Below the pieces are notes generated by a model. That model searched no databases, had not been told where the DNA came from, and worked only from the letters and a program-made list of their open reading frames with translations. From the NCBI GenBank assembly GCA_916700875.1, contig CAKAKS010000032.1:15286129-15350128 (forward strand): a DNA stretch of 64,000 nucleotides. The letters run 5' to 3'. This stretch comes from Sebastes aleutianus (Eukaryota; Chordata; Actinopteri; Perciformes; Sebastidae). The translations under genes were made by a program, and so were the position numbers. Positions 38,441-49,629 of this stretch are shown here, in pieces (the stretch's first letter is position 1; every line of letters begins with the position of its first letter).

Positions 38441-39008
38441 GTGAGTTTAAGTCTTTGAATTACAGTTAAAAGTTTTTAAACACCTGGTCATCCAAATGTG
38501 CTTTCTTTCTGCATGTGAACTTTGTTTGTAGTATTCTCTTAGTCTATTAATCATGGTCATAGTTAAGCAAAATGAACTGTTACTCCAGCTTTATGTGTTA
38601 TTCTGGTGCCAACTTTGTGCTGCATAACTCAGTGTAACAATACACACGAGCTCACCTCAGTGTTGCCTCTGGAGCAGCAGAATCAAGTGGAATCAAACAC
38701 AGTTGAACATGCCCTTAAAAGGCAGCTATCCTCATCGCCTGAGCTGCTGCTCACTGATGTCTGCCAGTGCAGATTTCAGCTCTGTCAAATGAGCTTGGCC
38801 TCTAATTCACACAGTATGTGTGTATTGTACTGTGCATGTTGGTTATGTCTTCTTTTGTTTTAGGGACTTTGCAAACCTGTTTTTACGTTAAGTGCTCTGA
38901 CTTTGTTTTTCTAATCTGTTGTTGTGGATCATCACCTTCATCTCTGGTCTATGAAGAAGACTGTTGGGTGTCCCCGTCTTCAGACTGGACAACACGTCTC
39001 CTCCTGTG

Positions 39009-39130
39009 ATGATCGCAGTCAGCAGATCCAGGTCTCTGTACCAGAGACTGAACAATGATATCAAAGACAGACTGGCTGTCTACTCCCTGAGTCTCCACGC
39101 TTCAGCCAACTCAACAGCAAACGTGCTCAG
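39009..39130 (+). CDS. asb2: Candidate alternative first coding exon of asb2
   Basis: An ATG at 39009 opens a 122-base frame starting MIAVSRSRSLYQRLNNDIKD and ending at CTCAG|GTGAGG. It leaves phase 2, exactly what the shared asb2 exon at 43019 needs; joining them gives AG|G (Arg) then DVEPVV and a 582-residue protein. Mammalian ASB2 has two promoters giving different N-termini (alpha in blood cells, beta in muscle). I see no ubiquitin-interacting motif like that of human ASB2 beta, so equivalence is uncertain. Phase agreement alone would occur by chance one time in three. Confidence 0.5.
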
Positions 39131-39371
39131 GTGAGGAAACATAATATTACTTTTTAAGGCACTTTTTTAAATAACAAGTACTGTATAGTATGCACATACC
39201 CATGAGATTCCCCTTTGAATTAAATTATAATAAAACGATCCCTGATTATCCCTTTAAAATCTTAAACTTAGTCATTTTGTCTGTTTCATATTCTACATAA
39301 ATTGAAAATTAAGTTGTATTTTTTTGGCATAGTTATAAATTGTCACAATAATGGATCAGCATAATTAATAG

Positions 39372-39654
39372 TAGGGCTGTCCACGACCAAAGAAATTCTT
39401 AGTCGACTAACACGTACAATTTTGTCGATTAATCGATTAGTTGATTTAGTCAACAGATCTGTGAAACTGAGTTTCTCCATAAAGAATCACACAAAAGCAC
39501 CACTTTAAATCTTGTGTTTACCAGAGATGTGCTCATAAATTTCTTAAAAATAGCATGAAAAAAACATAAACAATGACTAATCAACTAAAGAAATCTTAGT
39601 CAACTTAGTCAACTAAGACCAAAACGACCGATTAGTCAAGAGGGGGCAGCCCTG
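39372..39654. mobile_element. hAT-like MITE (TAGGGCTGTCC family)
   Basis: It starts TAGGGCTGTCCACGACC and ends GGGGGCAGCCCTG, imperfect inverted ends. The interior has TCGATTAATCGATTAGTTGA and GACTAATCAACTAAAG motifs typical of teleost hAT miniatures. Non-coding, in the interval between the two asb2 first exons. Confidence 0.65.
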
Positions 39655-40975
39655 ATTAGTTGACAAAAGAAAACAACAAAGATCACAGTGTAGGTTTTGT
39701 CTGTGCTGAATGTTTGAAGTATAAATGTGGATGTTTGTGAAATTAGCAAATATCAAATATCAAATATCAAATATGTGTGGCTCATTGCTCAGTACAGAGT
39801 GCCTGAAAATAAGCTTAAATCTGGTTCACATGAGGGGAAATAAATGATCAAATCTCATTCAAAATTCTTTATAATCTAACATTTGGTGTTAACAGCAAAT
39901 TGTAGTTCAAAATTATATAATCTATTACTATCAGTGTTTTTTTTAGGCAAACTTTGAAAATACACACAAAGAAAAGAGCAACTAAAGGAGAAACAGCACT
40001 GCTCTGATACTTATTGCCTGCAGGTGGCCTGACTGACTGTAAGCGTGCAGCAGCTATTATTTTCTGCCAACATTGTAACGTACATACATACCTTTACATC
40101 TGCAGGTATAAACTGCTGCTATTACTTGAATTACCTGCTACAGATTATGTAGTCTATCAATGACAAAACACCTCCCTCTTGTGGAGAAACTGCAGCCCGT
40201 TAAAAGTGAATTAATGAGTACAAGTCAGTATGAGGTGGTTCACATTTAAAAAAAGGTCATGAACATGAGTAATTATGTAGCTGTGCCCATGTGACTCAAA
40301 CCAACACCTGGTGGTTTGCCTTAAAGGGAAAGGAATCTTTTTATAGGAGTTTTAATTTTGCCAGACAAACTATGGCAGCCAAACCAAATGTTTAAAAAGT
40401 TAGGACACAATTTGCTCACTAGTGCCCTCAATAGGACTTCATTTTTAATCCTTTTAGGAGGCATATGAGGGGAAATCATTTTCTCAGAAAGGTAAAAGCT
40501 TGTAGATTGAAATAAAGCCAGTGCTTCACATTTTAGAGGATATAGAGATATATCATTTTCTCTTCTGTGAATATGTTATGGTCATGCCCGTAGTAGCTAC
40601 CATTGAGTACACAGAGGTCATTATCCTCAGTATTGTTTATGGGAATTAGGGTTTTTTAATTCAATTCAATTATAACTTTATGCAGACTCAAGGTCTGGGG
40701 AGTTTACATTCTACAAATACACACAAATTACAAATGGTGGGTTTTTAAAGGCATGATTCTTATATTTTGGATGAAAAGCGGTTCTCTGTGCATCTTCCAG
40801 CAGTATGTAGCTGGTTTAGGTGCTTCTCAGGTGGAGGACAGCAAAACTCTCACCTTGGAAGTTTAAATTTGACTCTTTATACCAAACAGAAATTTGATTT
40901 ATTTTAAACAACAAAAAAACAATTACCCAATTTTAAGTTTCTGGATCATCACTTGGAGAAATTGAATTTACTTAA
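39655..40975. other. asb2 5' intron, mostly unrecognised
   Basis: AT-rich DNA. A fragment at about 40650-40735 (AATTCAATTCAATTATAAC, TTATGCAGACTCAAGG) resembles the antisense end of a LINE/SINE. Otherwise no structure is recognised. Confidence 0.4.
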
Positions 40976-41424
40976 AGGTGCTAAATGCGAGGTTGGGAGC
41001 ATTTATATTGCCAACCGCGCAGCTCTCAACATGGCGACGGCTGAGCCAGCGGCTCGCAGCTAACAGTGAAAACAACGGCCGCACTGCTGACAGAACTAAC
41101 AGTGTTAACCTGGAACCGGAGGGTGGGTACTACGCTTCTGTGACGGCGCCGTAATAGGGATTGCGTTATCAGATGTAGCTGCCGTATGAGGGCAGTGCAG
41201 AGCGGCGGCCATGAGCTAGCCAATGGGGTACGCTCACATGCACTAAAATGCACATGCAGCCGGCCCGGCTATGTCAACAAAGCAACGAGAAACTCCGATT
41301 ACAACCCACACAGAGGGAGAGGGACTTCTTTCTCTGCTCAGATAGACATGACTCCTCTATATCTTTACATAGACAATAGTTGTTTGCTGCTATATTAATG
41401 CTCTGGATCTTGTATACATCACCT
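40976..41424. mobile_element. Candidate TTAA-flanked GC-rich element
   Basis: TTAA at 40972-40975 and 41425-41428 flank a 449-bp segment starting AGGTGCTAAATG and ending TACATCACCT. The termini agree only over AGGTG plus scattered bases. The interior is CpG-rich, with an ATGGCGACGG motif, unlike the flanks. It sits 24 bases left of MITE copy B. Confidence 0.55.
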
Positions 41425-41447
41425 TTAAAATATAATTGCACAGTTAA

Positions 41448-41947
41448 AGGTCCCATATCATGCTCATTTTCAGGTTCATACTTCTATTTTGTGTTTCTAC
41501 TACAACATGTTTACGAGCTGTAATGTTAAAAAAAAACTTTATTTTCCTCCTACTGTCAGCCTGAATATACCCGTACTGAAACGCTCCATTTTAGCGCATT
41601 TTGACGGAATTGCAACAGAATTGCGTTGCTAGGCAACAGCTTGGGTCCATGTGTACTTCCTGTCAGCTGATGACATTCACATACACTGCAACCAGGAATA
41701 AACTGGGACACATTTAGAATATTTACGTTTAACATTGTGTAATGGTCTAAATATTGTAGATTCGTGACATCACAAATTGGCAGAAATCCTGACAGCTTGT
41801 TTCAAATGCAGAGTTTCTGAATACGGGCTGTGTGTATTTCCCTGTGGATTGAGTGTTTCGATACTTTCATAGTATTTATATAGGATTTAAGCCTGCTTTA
41901 TAATAAAAAAAAACATGAAAATCACACTTTTTTATAATATGGGACCT
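41448..41947. mobile_element. TTAA-flanked MITE copy B (AGGTCCCATAT family), 500 bp
   Basis: It begins AGGTCCCATATCATGC and ends TATAATATGGGACCT. The left flank is TTAA (41444-41447), the right TTGA (41948-41951). It is the same family as copy A but in the opposite orientation; shared landmarks are CTCATTTTCAGGTTCATACT, TACTACAACATGTTTAC and AATAAACTGGGACACATTTA. Confidence 0.85.
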
Positions 41948-42551
41948 TTGAATTAAGAAAGGAAATGTTAAGTTTTCTGGTGGCCAGTCAAAAATGTATA
42001 AGTGTGGGTGGGGTGGCAGTGGGGGAATTCAGATTTATGGCCCAGTATTTCTAAAATCTTGGCTACGACCCTGGTTACTGTATTTGATTATATTAGCTTT
42101 CAGCTCCTCTCATAATAAAAATGAAGGAGTATAATAACAGTCTCTGTGGAACCATACAGTACAGGACTGCAATTCAAAAATGAGTAGTGTGTCTCCTGAA
42201 TTGTGGTGGGTCTATCTTTAATCTACTGTAGTACTAATTGTTATCTCTTGTTTGTGTTTTTCTTCCAAAAGCCCCCTTTAAGATAAGCGCTTTTTATTAT
42301 CTGGCCAATGAAATACAGGCTTCGTGCAAAGAAAGACATCTCGACTCAGGCTGCATTATCTCCAGTCTCGTTCGTCTTATCTCTGGCTGTCCGAGTCTCT
42401 TGACATATATGGATATAGACCCGTCACCCTGCCGCCTGACAGTACGGTCCCAAAATAATCTGAGGCAGCACAGCTGAGCCCAGCTGAGCTCCTCCATGCG
42501 CTCCTCATCGCTCCGTGAGAGGAAGCACCGCCGTGAAATCTCTCATCAGTA

Positions 42552-42725
42552 ATGACGAAATTCAGCTATTCTGAATACTTATCTCAGTTCCGTAACGCTG
42601 GAGGTAAATGTAATAATGTGCTGTCGCGACTGCGAGGAGGAGATAGGAGGAGAGGAGACGGTCAGAGCGACGTAACGTCAGAACCGGAGTGAGTCTTTGT
42701 TGTTGTTTGACACCAGGGGGGCTGC

Positions 42726-42762
<37 letters not shown>

Positions 42763-45624
42763 GGGGGTCCCTGTGCACACTGAGGTCCTCTGTGTGACTA
42801 GAAGAATCTAAGATATGTTTATTCAATATCATGCCAGTTAGAATTGCTTATTTAGGTTAAATAAAGCCCCAAAAAAAAGATAAAGAAAATCCCCTAAATA
42901 TAAAGATTTAAGGGTGCATCAAAATGCAGCCTTCAAACAGAGCTGATGTGTTTATAAATTTACACTTGATTGCATTTAAGTGTAAGTCAATTAAAGTGTT
43001 TTTTTTTTTCCTTTCAAGGGATGTTGAGCCAGTGGTGTTTGCCATCAGGAGAGGGGATGTGGATGCTGTTAATGATCTGGCAACATCCGCTCCTCTCAGC
43101 CTGCTGAAGGAGAACAAAGATGGGTGGATACCTCTGCACGATGCTGCCTTCTGTGGACAGACGGAGAGCTTGAAGATCATACTGAAGGGTATGACACTGA
43201 AAGCGTTATTAAATAGTGCATTCCTTCAGTTTAAATCACATGGGCTCATTGTGACAATATAGGAAAACAAAGATCAATTCATTCTCTGTTTGTACATTCT
43301 CAAAAATGCAAAATGAGTCGCCTAACTGGTTTGTGTTATTTATCCCCATCAGCCCATCCAGGTTCGGTAGACAAACGTACCTTGCAGGAGCAGACGGCCT
43401 TGCTGCTCGCTGTGTCTTGTGAGCACTTGTCATGTGTGCGGTGTCTCCTTGAGGCCGGCGCTGACCCCGACATCAGCAGCAAGAACAAAGAAACCCCTTT
43501 GTACAAAGGTACAGCTGTGAAATCAATTATACACAACACAACTATGTAAAACAGTAAATGACTGAGTGTATTGTCTGTTTCTGCAGCCTGTGAGTTGGAG
43601 AATGTGGACATGGTGAGCCTCATCCTGTCCTACGGGGCCACAGTGAACCAGCGGTGTGGTCAGGGCTGGACGGCCCTCCACGAGGCTGTATCCAGGGACA
43701 ACACAGACATCTGTGAGATGCTAATAAGAGCAAGGGCCTCAATCAATCCACCCAACACCTACAGCATCACACCGCTCATTGTAGCAGCCCAGCGAGGACA
43801 GATGAGGGCACTGTCCTACCTCATTGGGAAAGGTACTTTTCTGCACAAAACATTCCTCCCTTTTCATGTTTCTGATCCCCCTTTCAATGTTATAAAGGAA
43901 CAATGCTTTTCTGTAGGTGCAGATGTGAACATGCAGACGTGTGACGGTGTCACAGCGCTGCATGAGGCCTGTAAAAATGGACACAAGGAAAGCGTGGTAG
44001 TGCTGTTGACTAAAAATGCAGACGCCAACAAACCCACCAACTCAGGACTGCTACCACTGCATACTGCTGCCCAATTTGGACACCATGAGTAAGCATAACT
44101 TGTTAATTATGTATTATCATAACAGAAACATCTGTAACATTTGAATTCAGCAGTGGTGGAAGATGTACTCAGCATTTTAAAGATCTCAATCTCAAGTAAC
44201 AGTAGCATTCCAACAGTGTAGAAATACTCTGTTACAAGTAAAAGTCCTGCATTCAAAATTTTACAAAAGTATTACCATCAAAATATACTTAAAGTGCAAA
44301 AAGTAAAAGTACTCATAATGCAGAATGTCCCATTTCAGAAAAATATATATTACATTATAATTATTGATGTATTTGTGTGCATCACTTTAGTGTTGTGGCT
44401 GGTAAAGGAAGAGCTTATTTCAGATACAAAATGTGTGGTTATAATGTACAATAGAGAGGTTATTGTGAATAGAGCTATGCTAAGAGTTATACAAACTGTC
44501 TTTTTGTGTCCTCACTATGTGTTCAGGATTGTGTCCCTGCTCGTCTCAGTGACGAGTCGAGCCAGGCTGCGCCACAGTTGTGTCAGCCCCCTCCACCTGG
44601 CAGCAGAGCACAACAGACACACGGTGGCAGCTGTGCTCCTCAAGACAGGTGCAGATGTAAACGCCACACTGGCCAACAGCCACTCTGTCCAGTACGCTGA
44701 TCGACGAGCGACAGCCCTCTACTTTGCGATTGCCAACGGCAGCACCAAGACAGCAGAGGTGTTGCTGAACGCTGGCGCTAGTCTGAGCCTGGACCCGGTC
44801 AGTCCTCTACTGATGGCTGTACGGCAGGGCTGTGTCAGCACCGTGTCCCTGCTGCTGGAGAGAGGGGCCGATGTCAACGCCAGAATAACCTCTTACGCCG
44901 CCACGTTCCCCGCTGTTGTTGCACTCTGCATGAATAATTTGCCTCTACTCAAGTGCCTTTTGGACAATGGCTGCGATGCCCTCTCCTGTTTTACCTGCAC
45001 ATACGGCTGTGCCTCTCACCCAACATCAGGAGGATCCCACATAAGAACTGTTGGCAGCAATTTGCAGAATGACAGCATGCTTCCTTTAAACTGCAGTGAA
45101 CCGCCAGAAAGAGAAACACAGCAGGTGTGAAAGAAGAAGCAAAAACAGTGTCATGGATTTCACAATAACTGAAATGTTCTTATCATTTTCTGATTTTCTG
45201 TTTCAGTTCTGTGAGTGGATCTCAACATCAGTTATGTGTAAATGGGCCGGACCGATCGTAGACTTGCTGCTGGAGCATGTTGCTCATGTTCAGCTGTGCA
45301 GCAAGATCACTGAGCTGCTGGACAGCCGAGATGAATGGCTCGCTGTTAAGAGGAAGTCATGTAAGCATCTGACAAAATCATATCTTCCTCATATGCAAAT
45401 GTGTCTTTTTCTGTTTTTCACTTCCTCGCACATGCAAATGTAGTCTACAAATATGCAATCCTCTTTATCCTTTTCTCTTTATCTCATCAACAGCGTCACC
45501 TCGTCCACTGCTGCACCTTTGCAGATTCAGGATTCGGACCCAAATGGGGAGAAACAGACTGAAATCTCTCACAAATCTACCTCTGCCAGACAGACTGATC
45601 AGATACCTGAGCCTGGCTGACTGA
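42552..45624 (+). CDS. asb2: Ankyrin-repeat SOCS-box E3 ligase subunit ASB2
   Basis: ASB2 is the substrate receptor of an Elongin B/C-Cullin5-Rbx2 ubiquitin ligase; known targets are filamins A and B in blood and muscle cells. Coding exons: 42552-42688, 43019-43188, 43353-43508, 43587-43832, 43917-44088, 44527-45124, 45207-45360, 45494-45624; 1764 bp, 587 residues, the length I recall for human ASB2 alpha. The start MTKFSYSEY matches human MTRFSYAEY. About twelve ankyrin repeats follow (GWIPLHDAAFCGQ, GWTALHEAVSRDN, GVTALHEACKNGH, LLPLHTAAQFG, SPLHLAAEHNR). A C-terminal SOCS box contains LLHLCRFRIR and LPLPDRLIRYL. Exon 1 must use the GTGAGT donor at 42689; the earlier GTAAAT at 42604 would break the frame. 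Poly(A) signal at 45762. Confidence 0.95.
42731..42761. repeat. (TG)n microsatellite
   Basis: A TG run of about 31 bp, 40 bases into asb2 intron 1. Confidence 0.95.
44150..44410. repeat. Dispersed repeat in asb2 intron 5 (uninterrupted copy)
   Basis: GTGGTGGAAGATGTACTCAG, ATACTCTGTTACAAGTAAAA, CATCAAAATATACTTAAAG and AGTACTCATAATGCAGAATG match the outer repeat at 34785-35530, but without the 511-bp insertion. An open frame from here into the next asb2 exon (44294) is artefactual. Confidence 0.75.
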
Positions 45625-46308
45625 CTTTAAAATGAACCTCAGGCAATATAGGCATCAGAGATGGGACTAAATTTATCATTTTCTTTTTTTAGATGCATCT
45701 AATATCTGTAAATGCAATTCTCTATGTATAAAATATCTATTTATAACATGTGTATCGTGACAATAAATTCCTTTAATCTGTCCGTCAGAGTGTTTTGTTT
45801 CACCGAAACGCTCAATGAAAGCAGAAATAATCTAATGCCCAAAGGACTTCTGGAGGGAAGTTGAATCATTTATTTAAAAATAAAGTCATTGTTTCAAATG
45901 TGCCTATCAAACATTACTTTGACAAAGAAAGAGCAATCTATGGCCCACATTCTATTCTCATAGTTGAAAGGGAAAACTAAAACAGGATGCTCTCATTCAT
46001 TTGCATGACTTTTGGTACTGGAAAAAAAAAGCAGTCATTCTCTGCAGAGCCCTAAAAGTAGAAACCTTTTAACTTACTGTCAGATACTTGGAAGGCATCA
46101 AACTGGCATGAAAGTGAACATGGTGACGTTATTCTGCAAGTGCAACTTAGTCCTTTAGATTCAAACAATAAAAATAGATGAAGCATCCCAATAAGTGCTC
46201 GAGGAAGTGTCTTATGTACAAATGTTGAACGATAAAGAACACAAAATGAAAATAATTAGTCCTATTTACACATTTGAGTGTGTGTGACTGGTCCATTAGT
46301 AGTAGTAG
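45625..46308. other. Convergent asb2 / fam181a 3'UTRs
   Basis: AATAAA at 45762-45767 (plus) is the asb2 poly(A) signal, about 140 bases after its stop. On the minus strand AATAAA at 45874-45869 would end fam181a about 435 bases after its stop. The two signals converge with about 100 bases between them, so the transcripts nearly meet. No repeats are recognised. Confidence 0.6.
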
Positions 46309-47085
46309 TTAAATGAATCCAAACACACTGAAGATGGGCGACTGGACGGTGGGTTTGGTCGGTATGGGTTTGACCACAACGTGCGTGTGAATCTTCTGTC
46401 CATAAGGATGCTCAGGTCTCTCTGTCTCTGCTGCTGCTTTGCTCCACAGTCCCAGGGGCGGATGGGGGACAACGATGTGACTGTGGAGGACCTGGTGTCC
46501 GTGGTACTGGAAGGGACAGCAGGCGCACATGCTCACACAGTGGTGAGAGGTAAGGTCCAGTTTCAGCGTCTCTTTATCCGCAGAGCTGCGCCGACTGGAC
46601 GCAGACAGAGCGGCCTTCGCATCATCATCATCATCATCATAACTCCTTTTCCTCTTTTCATTCTCACCGCCCTCAGATGCGACTGCGGGGTTCCTTTTCA
46701 ATCCTAAATGTGGGTGCTCCCTCTTAGTTTGGGTCAACTTAGGTTCCTCCCAAAACGAGGCCGGTAGTTGGCGTTTCCTCATAGGCACCTGCTCCTTCTC
46801 CACCTTCTCCACGCATTGCGCATCCGGTGTGACCTTCTCTGTGACCTTCACACCCTGGTGGACAGTCCCCAGCACCGGTTTGGCGCACCCGTACTCTGCA
46901 GACCTGTGCGCGTGGCATCTCGGGACTCTGGAGTACTTCTGAGAGAAACGCTTCAGTTGTTTCTGTAGATATTTCCTGTGATCCACGGAGCGTCTGCACG
47001 GAGCCGACTTGTCCAGGGCCGCTTTGATATCGCTGGATGCCAAATTGACAAAATTCAGCAGCGTCTTCACCTCACTGTCTGCCAT
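46309..47085 (-). CDS. fam181a: FAM181A, TEAD-binding-motif protein
   Basis: This is one coding exon of 258 residues. Residues 1-53 (ASSDIKAALDKSAPCRRSVD, HRKYLQKQLKRFSQKYSR) are almost identical to human FAM181A. PMRKRQLPASFWEEP (about 101-115) resembles the omega-loop of YAP (MRLRKLPDSFF), and FAM181 proteins are known to bind TEAD transcription factors through such a loop. CCPFQYHGH and LKPIPTKP near the C-terminus are also conserved, ending FSVFGFI. The middle is divergent and shorter than in human, with a run of six Asp. Two bases before the ATG is an acceptor (TTTTGCAG at 47088), and a 5'UTR exon ends with GTGAGT at 47243-47238. The gene is expressed in neural tissue in other vertebrates. 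Confidence 0.95.
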   Translation of the reverse strand: MADSEVKTLLNFVNLASSDIKAALDKSAPCRRSVDHRKYLQKQLKRFSQKYSRVPRCHAHRSAEYGCAKPVLGTVHQGVKVTEKVTPDAQCVEKVEKEQVPMRKRQLPASFWEEPKLTQTKREHPHLGLKRNPAVASEGGENEKRKRSYDDDDDDAKAALSASSRRSSADKETLKLDLTSHHCVSMCACCPFQYHGHQVLHSHIVVPHPPLGLWSKAAAETERPEHPYGQKIHTHVVVKPIPTKPTVQSPIFSVFGFI

Positions 47086-47243
47086 TTCTGCAAAAGATTT
47101 TTGATCAAATCAGTCCATGTTGGATCTTGTAGTCCACCATCAAGATCTAAAGGGAGATCAGACAACAAGTCAATTATTCTCTTGTTGTAAGAATTCTGCA
47201 ATCAAGCCTAGAAATTAAACGTGATGCCTCTTGTTTTACTCAC

Positions 47244-47340
47244 CACTGTGCTGGATGAATCCAGACTCTCTCGGAGCCACAGTCCTTGCAAGCACAGACT
47301 TCTCTCCAGGCTGCAGTATAGGAGCACTTCAACAAGTTGA
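47244..47340 (-). other. fam181a 5'UTR exon (approximate)
   Basis: On the minus strand this segment ends at CACAGTG|GTGAGT and is joined to the acceptor at 47088 across a 154-base intron. The upstream boundary is not determined; it precedes the CCAAT boxes. Confidence 0.5.
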
Positions 47341-47380
47341 ATGAATATAAACTCCTTGTAGTTATGGTGCTTTCCTTGAA

Positions 47381-47480
47381 CCAATCAGCGACCCCCAGGC
47401 CCCCTCACAATGCTCCCCAATCAGCCTCCAAGCGCCCTGCTATCGAATTCTTCACCATTGCAAATTGTTGTCATGGAGAC
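47381..47480 (-). promoter_or_regulatory. fam181a promoter: two NF-Y CCAAT boxes and an RFX-like site
   Basis: CCAATCAGC occurs at 47381-47389 and again at 47417-47425, 36 bases apart, both in reverse orientation relative to fam181a. GTTGTCATGGAGAC at 47467-47480 is close to the RFX palindrome GTTGCCATGGCAAC (2 mismatches). NF-Y and RFX sites often act together. Confidence 0.5.
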
Positions 47481-49620
47481 CTGGGGGATAAAAAAGCCTC
47501 TGAAGGGGATGCGATATTTCTCCTGCACGGTGATTTCCTGCACGTTGGCCAAAACCATCTCCTAAAATCCAGGAGTGTGCATGAATAAAAATTAGTTTTG
47601 CTGAAATATGCATGCATTCTAACATTACTCTGGAGCTGTTAAAGTTGAGTCCTTTAACATAGATACCCCCCTCCCCAAGAGTGATGTCAGCTGTAGGATT
47701 TGGTGAGGGAGGTGGGGGGGATCTAAAGAGTGCATAACCATGGAAAGGGGCTTGAACGCTCAAGAATCTTGTCTTTCTGTTTGCCCCCTCAATCGAGCGA
47801 CACAAAGGCTGAATTACTCATTCAAACCTCGCGGGACAAAGGCAAAGGAGCTGGATAGCACTCCTGCATTTGTAGTCAAACATTTAGAGACTTAAATCGA
47901 GTCGTCATGAAGGAGAAAGAGTCGGGACAAAGCCCATAGAATTGCCATCAGCAAACATTTTCCTGTGTCATATTATGGGGTCTCCATGGCTCCCTCTGGC
48001 CCAAGGACAATAGCACAAGTTTGCACACTCGAATACTGTCACCCTGCCAACGGCAACAAGGGCCCAAAACAGGACAATCCCCAGAGAAAGCATGGGCTCT
48101 GCAGGGAAGGTTGCAATGGAGGAGGAAAAGGGGACTTGTGAAATGCTAATTGAGCTTCATCCCCTTATTGAAGTGGGTAAAAGAGTACCTATCGTTCCAT
48201 TGAACCGCAGCAGCAGTGGAATGAGATGTGAGGAAACTGTTTGTCTGGGAAGTATACGCCTAATATCTCATGCCTGTGCACTACGCTACCCTTAAATACC
48301 CTGCACAGCACCAGGAGAGAGATTTTTTTGAAACCATTCTGCAGTCTATATCGAGGAGGCTACAGGCCATTTATTCCCAGTGAGCTGCAGCCAACATGAT
48401 TGATTGCCTCATTCACTCAGTTTGGGGTTGTCTGAGGAGAGCCCTGCAGGTCTATATGTGCTCTGACTGGTCTATCTTTTTTGAAGGCGGTGCATCCCTC
48501 TTGTTCTGGAGAGGCAATGGGACCCCATTGTCGTCCCCTCTTTTTCTTCTTCTCTCTTCACCTCTCTGTTCTGCTGAAAAGGCCAATTAACAATGGGGCT
48601 CCCCTCCCCTGGCCTGTCACCCCACTCCTGTGCTTTTGAAGTGAGGGAGAAAGAGAAGGAGGAAGCATAGTGGCATCCATAAATCCCACAATGTGACGCT
48701 GTCCTTGTGCCAAGACAGGTGGACAGGATGTTTGGAGGATTGAGCTGATTTATGGAAATTCTGGAAAACACTCATTTTGTATTATTACATGTCCACTTTA
48801 ATCCATTTTAAGAGGGCTGTTGGAGTCTGCCTACACACCCCAGCAATCCAACTAACACAGGCAAACCAACATACACTTTAACTGCTGCATGTGTGCAACA
48901 AAGATATGCACCTAACTTGCATATCTGTGGTGCACATGCAAACTGCGGCTGAGAAAAGTTCGCAACCAGGGAGTGTTTGTGGTCTCCTGTGATGCACAAT
49001 AATGTTACAAACTACCAAAGCATCATTTCTCACCATGTTTGCACTCTGTAACAGATATCCAGTCTGTAGTAGAAGCCCAGTGGAGATCTAATATGACTGA
49101 AATCTGATTCGGACTCTGTCTGTACTAGCTCCTTGGCAGATGCTGTCCAAGATACATCCGTTATTGCAACTTTATATGGTAAGCTCTTTCTTTCTGTCAC
49201 CTGTATCACTGGAAATGGAGAGACTTTCAGTGGAAGTATTTAATTTGCTTCTTCATCACATCTCACATTAAAAATACAACTTCATTCTCAACAGCAGTGT
49301 TGGCTGGTTAGCTGCAAAAAAGCAACAACTAAGAATGGGTAGAAAATGGATCCAACATGATATGGACATAGTGAGGGATAGTGACAGTTTCCCTGAGGAA
49401 TATGGAGGAGATATCTCCTAAAAAATGTGAGAAACTGATCACCTTCATGGCAAACAACAAGGATACTATCATATCTGGATCTGGATAAATCTAGGGGCAA
49501 TATGGACATAGACAACAAGACATTAGACCGGTGTATTCTCTATTTGGTTCCAATGCTTTATTGACATCTGCTCTCTATTTTTCTTCTGTAAAATATTTTT
49601 GAATTGTGATAAAGTGACAA
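47481..49620. other. Gene-free, repeat-poor DNA upstream of fam181a
   Basis: This stretch lacks recognised transposons and has higher GC than nearby intergenic DNA. It contains motifs such as AAATATGCATGCATTC and ATGAATAAAAATTAG that suit homeodomain/POU factors. No coding support. The absence of repeats next to a developmental gene suggests cis-regulatory elements; this is inference. Confidence 0.4.
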
Positions 49621-49629
49621 AAACCTATA

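Noticed and set aside
44294..44526. N-terminal extension of the asb2 exon frame leftwards to 44294
   Set aside because: That part is an intronic dispersed repeat; the exon starts at the GTGTTCAG acceptor (44526), matching the family and the phase.
46309..47190. Plus-strand frames (46381, 46768, 46978) over fam181a
   Set aside because: Antisense shadows of the fam181a exon.
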